Shown one piece after another: positions 1 to 4,111 of a stretch of 8,163 nt of DNA (the first letter of the stretch is position 1; each line of letters opens with the position of its first letter). A model generated the notes under the pieces. That model saw only the letters and a list, made by a program, of their open reading frames with translations. It did not search any database and was not told where the DNA came from. Made by a program: the position numbers and the translations under genes. This DNA comes from Eubacterium sp. (GTDB lineage: Bacteria > Bacillota > Clostridia > Lachnospirales > Lachnospiraceae): contig JAJGAH010000095.1 of the NCBI GenBank assembly GCA_020844525.1, positions 1 to 8,163 on the forward strand, read 5' to 3'.

Positions 1-161
1 AGCTGTCCAATAATTTCAACAGCTTTTATCATGAAAACCGTATCCTGACGGAAGAGGACGAGAGACAGAAAAAGTCCTGGCTGCTTCTGCTGAAGACTGT
101 GCAGAGAGCATTGGAGGATGCAATTCAGGTTCTCGGCTTCCGTGCGCCGGAGGAAATGTGA
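1..161 (+). CDS. argS: Arginyl-tRNA synthetase, C-terminal end (partial)
   Basis: This is the 3' end of a gene that begins upstream of the window. Reading from position 3 it gives 52 residues and a TGA at 159-161. The peptide starts LSNNFNSFYHENRIL and closes with LGFRAPEEM. This matches the C-terminal DALR anticodon-binding helix bundle of class I arginyl-tRNA synthetases, where an aromatic, Asn-rich 'FNxFYHxxRIL' segment is followed by a Leu-rich helix (WLLLLKTVQRALEDAI) and a short 'LGFxAPExM' tail. The enzyme charges tRNA-Arg with arginine using ATP in the cytoplasm. Only the tail is visible, so the catalytic HIGH and KMSKS motifs cannot be checked. The stop overlaps or nearly touches the start of the HAD gene downstream, which suggests co-translation. 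The call rests on a short but characteristic tail. Confidence 0.8.
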   Translation, partial: LSNNFNSFYHENRILTEEDERQKKSWLLLLKTVQRALEDAIQVLGFRAPEEM

Positions 162-166
162 CGTCT

Positions 167-823
167 ATGGAGAAAATGGTTCTCTTTGATTTTGATGGTA
201 CGCTGGCAGATACAGGACCTGGCATCACGAAAAGTGCACAGTATGCGCTCGATCAGATGAGCTGGCAGCATTATAACCTGGATCAGCTGGGCTTTTTTGT
301 TGGTCCGCCTCTCAATGACAGCTTTGTACATCTTGGTATGTCAGAGGAGCAGGCGGTCCAGGCGGTGCGGTGGTTCCGGAAGCGATATGAATCCATCGGG
401 AAGTTCGAGAGCAGCATCTATCCGGGAATCCCGGAGATGCTGCATACCTTAAAGCAGCGGGGACTTCGCATCGGCATGGCTACATCAAAGCCGGAGAAGT
501 TTGCCAGATAAATTGCGGAGCGCTGCGGAATTCTGCAATGGTTTGATTACATCTGCGGTATCTCCCTGGATGATAAGGAACAGAACAGGACCAAGGCCCA
601 GCTGATTGAAGATGTGCTGGAGAGATCCGGCTATCAGGACCGCAGAGAGTCGGTCTTCATGGTGGGAGACCGCAAGTTCGATATGATCGGCGCAAAAGAG
701 TGCAGGATCGGTTCGATTGGTGCTGCCTACGGATATGGTGACCGGGATGAGCTTGTGCACGCCGGTGCGGATTTGATTTTCGATTCTGTAAAAGAGCTCA
801 AGGATTTCCTGGTAACACTGTAA
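167..823 (+). pseudogene. HAD-family phosphatase (Gph-like), interrupted by in-frame TAA
   Basis: The frame from ATG 167 to TAA 821-823 would encode 218 residues, the normal size for phosphoglycolate-phosphatase-like HAD hydrolases, but codon 115 is TAA (509-511). Every catalytic motif is readable: motif I DFDGT with nucleophile D8 and acid D10, followed by a GITKS and GPPL cap-type region; motif II ATSKP (T106/S107); motif III K143; motif IV GDRKFD (D168, D172). The frame is unchanged across the stop, so this is a point nonsense change (for example CAA to TAA) or a sequencing error, not a frameshift. As it stands, translation gives a 114-residue product without motifs III and IV, expected to be inactive. 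Family members dephosphorylate small phosphoesters; the substrate cannot be told here. GTG 158, inside the argS stop, is an alternative start. AGGAGG-like GGAGGAA (149-155) lies 4 bases before GTG 158 and about 13 before ATG 167, so the start is not settled. Confidence 0.8.
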
Positions 824-884
824 GTAACACTTTAAACAACACTGTCGAAGCGGCTGATGATTTTTGCTGCAGATGGTATGTGTG

Positions 885-917
885 AATGTGGCTGAAGTAA
901 AGTATTTTACTCACATT
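885..917 (+). other. Bulged hairpin in the leader of the CPBP gene
   Basis: AATGTG (885-890) pairs with CACATT (912-917), and AGTAAA (896-901) pairs with TTTACT (906-911) around a GTAT loop. A five-base bulge (891-895) sits on the 5' side only. The total is 12 base pairs. No run of T follows, so it is not an intrinsic terminator. It lies about 50 bases upstream of the CPBP start, in the 142-base gap after the HAD gene. A role in mRNA stability or regulation is inference; it could also be chance in A/T-rich DNA. Confidence 0.3.
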
Positions 918-953
918 ACTCATGTCACTGGAAGGATTGCTGATATATATCAG

Positions 954-959
954 AAAAGG
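954..959 (+). promoter_or_regulatory. Ribosome binding site that decides the CPBP start
   Basis: AAAAGG lies six bases before ATG 966 but directly abuts ATG 960, so spacing favours ATG 966. The longer open frame back to TTG 864 has no comparable site and would add a non-hydrophobic N-terminal extension unlike the family. Confidence 0.5.
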
Positions 960-965
960 ATGCCT

Positions 966-1763
966 ATGACGAAGAGACAGAAAGTATGGGACGTCATGTT
1001 CCCCCTGGTATTTATCCTGCTTTGCATGGCAGCCGCTACCATCGTCCTGCTTCTGATCGCAGGACTGCTGACCGGGGAGTATGATCCGAACCTGATCTAT
1101 GAGCGGGTCCGTACATTGCCTATGTGGATCAGTATCACAACCTACAGTTTTACCATTGTGATGCAAAGGCAGAATTACAAGGTGGATTCCATGCGCTTTC
1201 CCATGGCGCAGGGCGGCTGGAAGCCCTGGCGGGCTGCTGTAGCCTGTCTGTTTGTTACCTTCGCCGGACATCTCTGGAGCACTGTGATCACAAAGAGTGG
1301 TCTGGAGAGTATTTTTACCGGTTATACGAGGAATGCTGCCGCTGCGTTCGAAAATCAGAACCTGCTTCTTTTGGTCATAGGCACGGTGATTCTCGGACCG
1401 ATTGCGGAGGAAATGATTTTCCGTGGCATGCTGTACAGGAGGGCGGAGTATTATACAGGCAGATGGATGGGAGCATTGATCTGTGCGCTCTGCTTTGGCA
1501 TCTATCATGGCAATGTGATTCAGTTCCTTTATGCTTTTTTGCTTGGCTTTCTCCTGGTGTGGGTATACCGGAAGAGCGGAGATCTGCGGGTTGCTGTCGC
1601 CGCGCACATGTGCGTCAATGCCTGGGCGATTTTCGGAGATCGTATCTATTCGATGCTCTCTGGCGGGAAAGTGCCGGTGTTTTGTTATGTGGCGGAGACC
1701 GTGGCAGCGGCAGTCTGTTTTGTGCTGGTGCGCCTGCCCGATAAATCTTTGAACAGCCACTAA
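966..1763 (+). CDS. CPBP-family intramembrane metalloprotease (CAAX/Abi type)
   Basis: A 265-residue integral membrane protein with the three signatures of the CPBP (Abi, Pfam PF02517) family. Motif 1 is EEMIFR (E148, E149, R153), motif 2 is FGIYH (F177, H181), and motif 3 is HMCVN (H214, N218). In the related protease Rce1 these Glu and His residues line the intramembrane active site. Hydrophobic segments are visible near residues 11-33, 88-105, 132-146, 166-180, 183-201, 206-222 and 238-256, so the protein should sit in the cytoplasmic membrane with the motifs near or inside the bilayer. Family members cleave membrane-associated peptides, act in bacteriocin self-immunity, or process prenylated proteins in eukaryotes. 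No bacteriocin gene or other partner is adjacent, so the substrate is unknown. ATG 966 is chosen because AAAAGG precedes it by six bases and the MTKRQK start leads into the first membrane helix. It is separated from the HAD gene by 142 bases and is followed by a repeat that begins at its own stop codon. Confidence 0.85.
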   Translation: MTKRQKVWDVMFPLVFILLCMAAATIVLLLIAGLLTGEYDPNLIYERVRTLPMWISITTYSFTIVMQRQNYKVDSMRFPMAQGGWKPWRAAVACLFVTFAGHLWSTVITKSGLESIFTGYTRNAAAAFENQNLLLLVIGTVILGPIAEEMIFRGMLYRRAEYYTGRWMGALICALCFGIYHGNVIQFLYAFLLGFLLVWVYRKSGDLRVAVAAHMCVNAWAIFGDRIYSMLSGGKVPVFCYVAETVAAAVCFVLVRLPDKSLNSH

Positions 1764-1883
1764 TGCTCTGACAAATGGCACTGTGAATTATTGCTGAATA
1801 TATGCTGGCAGGAACTTCACAGTCCTGTTGTCATTTGCAAAGCGGCTGTAACAAAGCTAATACTCTGACAAATGGTCTGTGAA
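1761..1883. repeat. Direct repeat pair with a shared inverted arm between copies
   Basis: Two near-identical segments, 1761-1787 and 1858-1883, share TAAT, then a one-base difference, then a 13-base identical block ending in ACAAATGG, then one or two variable bases, then CTGTGAA. Between them, 1816-1837 carries the reverse complements TTCACAGT and CATTTG. This middle arm can pair with the first copy (CAAATG 1772-1777 and ACTGTGAA 1780-1787) or with the second (CAAATG 1869-1874 and CTGTGAA 1877-1883), but not with both. No T run follows, so it is not a simple terminator. The first copy includes the stop codon of the CPBP gene. It resembles REP-like intergenic repeats. Function is unknown. Confidence 0.6.
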
Positions 1884-1919
1884 ATTTATGCCTTTTACGT
1901 AATGAAAGCTGCGGAACTG

Positions 1920-1936
1920 TTTGTATTTTATACAAA
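1920..1936. repeat. 7-bp inverted repeat upstream of the tRNA promoter
   Basis: TTTGTAT (1920-1926) and ATACAAA (1930-1936) form a perfect inverted repeat around TTT. It lies about 24 bases upstream of the -35 box of the tRNA promoter, next to an A-rich stretch (1934-1956) that could act as an UP element. It could be a regulator site or a small hairpin. It has no T run after it on the + strand. Confidence 0.35.
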
Positions 1937-1959
1937 ATTGAAAAAAATAAAAATAATGC

Positions 1960-1988
1960 TTGCATTTTTTTCATGGGTCTGATATGAT
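1960..1988 (+). promoter_or_regulatory. Sigma-A type promoter for tRNA-Gln
   Basis: TTGCAT (1960-1965) and TATGAT (1983-1988) are separated by exactly 17 bases, close to the housekeeping consensus TTGACA/TATAAT. Transcription would begin near 1995, some 27 bases before the tRNA. The region upstream is very A/T-rich, as is common for strong stable-RNA promoters. Confidence 0.75.
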
Positions 1989-2021
1989 ATCACATGTTGC
2001 AGGACACAAGGCAATAAGCAA

Positions 2022-2094
2022 TGGGCTATCGCCAAATGGTAAGGCAACGGACTCTGACTCCGTCATTTTCCTGGTTCGAATCCAGGTAGCCCAG
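2022..2094 (+). tRNA. tRNA-Gln (anticodon CTG)
   Basis: The gene folds into a full cloverleaf. The acceptor stem TGGGCTA (2022-2028) pairs with TAGCCCA (2087-2093) over seven bases. The D stem is GCC/GGC (2031-2033, 2043-2045) with an AAATGGTAA loop. The anticodon stem ACGGA/TCCGT (2047-2051, 2059-2063) holds loop CTCTGAC, with anticodon CTG at 2054-2056. The T stem CCTGG/CCAGG (2070-2074, 2082-2086) holds loop TTCGAAT. G2094 is the discriminator base. The U1-A72 first pair is typical of glutamine tRNAs, and the anticodon reads CAG. CCA is not encoded and must be added by nucleotidyltransferase. The variable loop is six bases, one more than the usual five. It is a single-tRNA unit with its own promoter and terminator. 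Confidence 0.97.
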
Positions 2095-2098
2095 TGAG

Positions 2099-2137
2099 AA
2101 GCGACTACATCCATGTGATGTGGTCGCTTATTTTTTT
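2099..2137 (+). terminator. Intrinsic terminator of tRNA-Gln
   Basis: A 13-bp stem (2099-2111 with 2117-2129, one G-T pair) closes a five-base CATGT loop and is followed by A and seven T residues (2131-2137). It begins five bases after the tRNA, so it should efficiently end tRNA-Gln transcription and insulate the thioesterase gene downstream. Confidence 0.92.
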
Positions 2138-2148
2138 ACTGTATAAGC

Positions 2149-2257
2149 TCTTCGAAGACACAGCCAGACTAGTCACACGCGAAGCGCGCGAAAGAGGCTG
2201 GATGGGCCTTCGAAGGTAACAGGTATGAGCACGAGTCACGCGAAGCGCGCGAAAGAG
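2149..2257. repeat. Two imperfect ~60-bp tandem units with a GC-rich core
   Basis: Each unit starts with a 10-bp perfect palindrome centred on TTCGAA (TCTTCGAAGA at 2149-2158, CCTTCGAAGG at 2207-2216). Each then has a variable stretch of about 20 bases and an identical 21-base core at 2176-2196 and 2237-2257, which contains CGCGAAGCGCGCGAAAGAG. The core holds the mini-hairpin CGC-GAA-GCG. The outer pair of the palindrome differs between units (T-A versus C-G), yet pairing is kept. In the first unit CAGCC (2161-2165) and GGCTG (2196-2200) bracket the core. The units fill the gap between the tRNA terminator and the thioesterase start, with the second ending 17 bases before the ATG. No convincing housekeeping promoter is seen in this gap. 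It may be an interspersed repeat or a regulatory leader. Confidence 0.7.
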
Positions 2258-2274
2258 AGGGACAGGAAAAGTAT

Positions 2275-2985
2275 ATGAAATATTTTTATACCGGCAGAGT
2301 TCGCTTCAGCGAAGTAGATGACAGGCTTTCCATGACGCCCTATACACTCCTGAATTATTTTCAGGACACAGCCACCTTTCAGGGTGAGGATGTGGGGCTT
2401 GGCATTGAACACAACAGAAAGCAGGGTGTGGCCTGGATGATTGTGAACATGCAGGCGCATATTTTTCGGTTCCCCCGATTTCAGGAGAAGATTACGGTTG
2501 GTACATGGTCTCATGGATTCCGGAAGTTTCTGGCATCTCGTGATTTCTCTGTAGAGGACAATGAGGGTCATACGCTTGCGCTTGCCACTTCCAGCTGGGT
2601 GCTGATGAATATGACAGCTGGTGTGCCGGAGGTGATTCCGCAGGAGCAGATTGACGGTTATGGACCGAATCCGGACTGGAAGCTGGAAGAGGATCTGGGG
2701 AAACGCAAGATCCGTATGCCGGATGACGGGGAAGAGCAGAAGAAAATCGCGATCCGTGAAGAGCATCTGGATGTCAACGGGCACATGAATAATGCGCAGT
2801 ATGTGCGTTTGTCCAGAAGGTTTCTGCCGGATGATTTTACAGTGCATCATCTTCGGGTGGAATGGATTCGTCAGGTTAAGCTTGGCGATACAATTATCCC
2901 CTTGCGTGCGGAGCAGGATGGACGGTATTATGTTCAGTTCCTGGATCTGCAGGGAGAAAAGTATTTTATTTCCGAGTATCAATAA
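2275..2985 (+). CDS. Acyl-ACP thioesterase (FatA/FatB-type, PF01643)
   Basis: A 236-residue soluble protein with the double hot-dog layout of acyl-ACP thioesterases, which release free fatty acids from acyl carrier protein in the cytoplasm. The first hot-dog domain covers about residues 1-125, with the family pattern VRFSEVDDRLSMTPYTLLNY, then a TFQGEDVGLG segment, WMIVNMQ, and EKITVGTWSHGF. The second covers about 155-236 and has the signature HLDVNGHMNNAQYV, giving the conserved D166, N168 and H170 of the catalytic site. Aligned by eye with plant FatA/FatB, the position of the later Glu-Cys pair (YRREC) falls on Q200-V201 here, so those two residues appear replaced. The length is short compared with plant enzymes, which carry transit peptides, but is normal for bacteria. 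ATG 2275 is chosen because AGGAAAA ends four bases before it and the N-terminus aligns with the family. Chain-length preference cannot be read from the sequence. No fab genes are adjacent. Confidence 0.85.
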   Translation: MKYFYTGRVRFSEVDDRLSMTPYTLLNYFQDTATFQGEDVGLGIEHNRKQGVAWMIVNMQAHIFRFPRFQEKITVGTWSHGFRKFLASRDFSVEDNEGHTLALATSSWVLMNMTAGVPEVIPQEQIDGYGPNPDWKLEEDLGKRKIRMPDDGEEQKKIAIREEHLDVNGHMNNAQYVRLSRRFLPDDFTVHHLRVEWIRQVKLGDTIIPLRAEQDGRYYVQFLDLQGEKYFISEYQ

Positions 2986-3107
2986 GGATAACTGAACAGA
3001 ATTGTGAACTATTGGAGAAGATCTGCCTCGCAAGGAAAAGTGGGTATCGCAGTTGGAAAAATAACACGGTTGAAGATGTTACAAGAGTAAAAATTCAGAG
3101 CACCGCT

Positions 3108-3113
3108 TATAAT
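3108..3113 (+). promoter_or_regulatory. Possible -10 element for the cvfB-dnaE unit
   Basis: A perfect TATAAT lies 71 bases before the S1-protein start, in the 199-base gap after the thioesterase gene. No good -35 box is seen at the expected spacing and there is no extended -10, so the promoter is only a suggestion. No terminator is seen in this gap. Confidence 0.3.
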
Positions 3114-3184
3114 ATATATCACGGGTAAAAATGTATATTACAGCGGAAGATGATAAGGATTAGTGAAAGGAAGGACGGAAAGAC

Positions 3185-4027
3185 ATGCTGGAGCTGGGGA
3201 AAAGACAGATATTACGGGTATTGAAGAAGCAGGATTTTGGTGTGTATCTCTCCGATGATCCAAAGGCTGGACGGGATGAGCAGGTGCTTCTTCCGGCAAA
3301 GCAGGTGCCGGAGGATGCGGAGATCGGTACTGCGATTGAAGTTTTTCTGTATCGTGATTCACAGGACAGGCTGATTGCTACCACAAGAGAGCCGAAGCTG
3401 GAACTGGGGCAGACTGCGGTGCTGAAGGTAAAGGAGGTTACACGGATTGGTGCGTTCCTTGACTGGGGACTGGAGAAGGATCTCCTGCTTCCCTTCCATG
3501 AGCAGACTGCAAAGGTTGCGAAGGGGGAGGATGTGCTGGTGGCATTGTATATTGATAAGAGCAGCCGTCTCTGCGCCACGATGAAGGTGTACCATTATCT
3601 GCAGACGGATTCGCCCTATAAAGCCGGTGACATTGTGCAGGGGCGTGTCTATGAAATCAGCAAGAATTTTGGCGTTTTTGTGGCAGTTGACGATAAATAT
3701 TCCGCACTGATTCCGAGGAAGGATGCCCAGGGGGCATTCCGGCCGGGGGATCTGCTCCACCTGCGGATTACGCAGGTGAAGGAGGACGGGAAGCTCACGG
3801 TTTCACCGAAGCAGAAGGCATATCTTCAGCTGAATGTGGATGCAGAGGAAATTGAGAAGGCGATCCGTGCAGAGGGCGGCGTGCTTCCTTTTGATGACAA
3901 GGCGGCTCCGGAGCTGATCGACCGGAAGTTTGGCATTTCCAAGGCTGCGTTCAAGCGTGCTGTCGGGCACCTGTTAAAGGAAGGAAAAATCCGTCTGGAG
4001 GATGGACAGATTTATCTGAAGAATTAA
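3185..4027 (+). CDS. cvfB: S1-domain RNA-binding protein, CvfB/YitL-like
   Basis: A 280-residue protein built of S1-type RNA-binding folds and a C-terminal winged helix, the layout of CvfB (YitL), which in Staphylococcus aureus affects virulence gene expression. The first S1-like domain is about residues 1-65 (LGKRQILRVLKKQDFGVYL, then VLLPAKQVP). The second is about 70-135 (ELGQTAVLKVKEVTRIGAFL, then KDLLLPFHEQ). The third, closest to canonical S1, is about 145-208 (YKAGDIVQGRVYEISKNFGV, then SALIPRKD). The winged helix is about 215-278 (IDRKFGISKAAFKRAVGHLL). The ordering and the xxLLP strand ends are typical. AAAGGAAGG (3166-3174) sits ten bases before ATG 3185. Its RNA targets are unknown here. 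It is followed by dnaE after 84 bases without a terminator, so the two may share a transcript. Assignment to the family is firm; the exact regulatory role in this organism is not. Confidence 0.85.
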   Translation: MLELGKRQILRVLKKQDFGVYLSDDPKAGRDEQVLLPAKQVPEDAEIGTAIEVFLYRDSQDRLIATTREPKLELGQTAVLKVKEVTRIGAFLDWGLEKDLLLPFHEQTAKVAKGEDVLVALYIDKSSRLCATMKVYHYLQTDSPYKAGDIVQGRVYEISKNFGVFVAVDDKYSALIPRKDAQGAFRPGDLLHLRITQVKEDGKLTVSPKQKAYLQLNVDAEEIEKAIRAEGGVLPFDDKAAPELIDRKFGISKAAFKRAVGHLLKEGKIRLEDGQIYLKN

Positions 4028-4111
4028 GGACATCATATATTTTGGGAGATCAGTAAAATCCAGTCGAAAATTTATTGTGAGCCAGTAAGAGAAAAGGAGG
4101 ATCAGACCTGA

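Noticed and set aside
509..511. Recoding of the HAD stop by selenocysteine, pyrrolysine or the nearby tRNA-Gln
   Set aside because: The codon is TAA, not TGA or TAG, no recoding structure is evident just downstream, and the CTG anticodon of the tRNA-Gln reads CAG, not TAA.
864..965. N-terminal extension of the CPBP gene from TTG 864
   Set aside because: It has no ribosome binding site and a polar sequence unlike the family, and AAAAGG is well spaced to ATG 966.
798..1781. 327-codon open frame on the - strand opposite the CPBP gene
   Set aside because: The + strand frame carries all three CPBP motifs and membrane helices; the antisense frame is rich in His, Arg and Pro without any recognisable fold.
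2022..2257. tRNA-Gln as an integration site with the nearby repeats as att sites
   Set aside because: The tRNA 3' end is not duplicated in the window, the repeats share no sequence with it, and there is no integrase gene.
2149..2257. CRISPR array
   Set aside because: There are only two units, the units include variable flanks, and no cas genes are present.
2236..3033. 265-codon open frame on the - strand opposite the thioesterase gene
   Set aside because: The + strand product matches acyl-ACP thioesterase along its length; the antisense frame matches nothing recognised.
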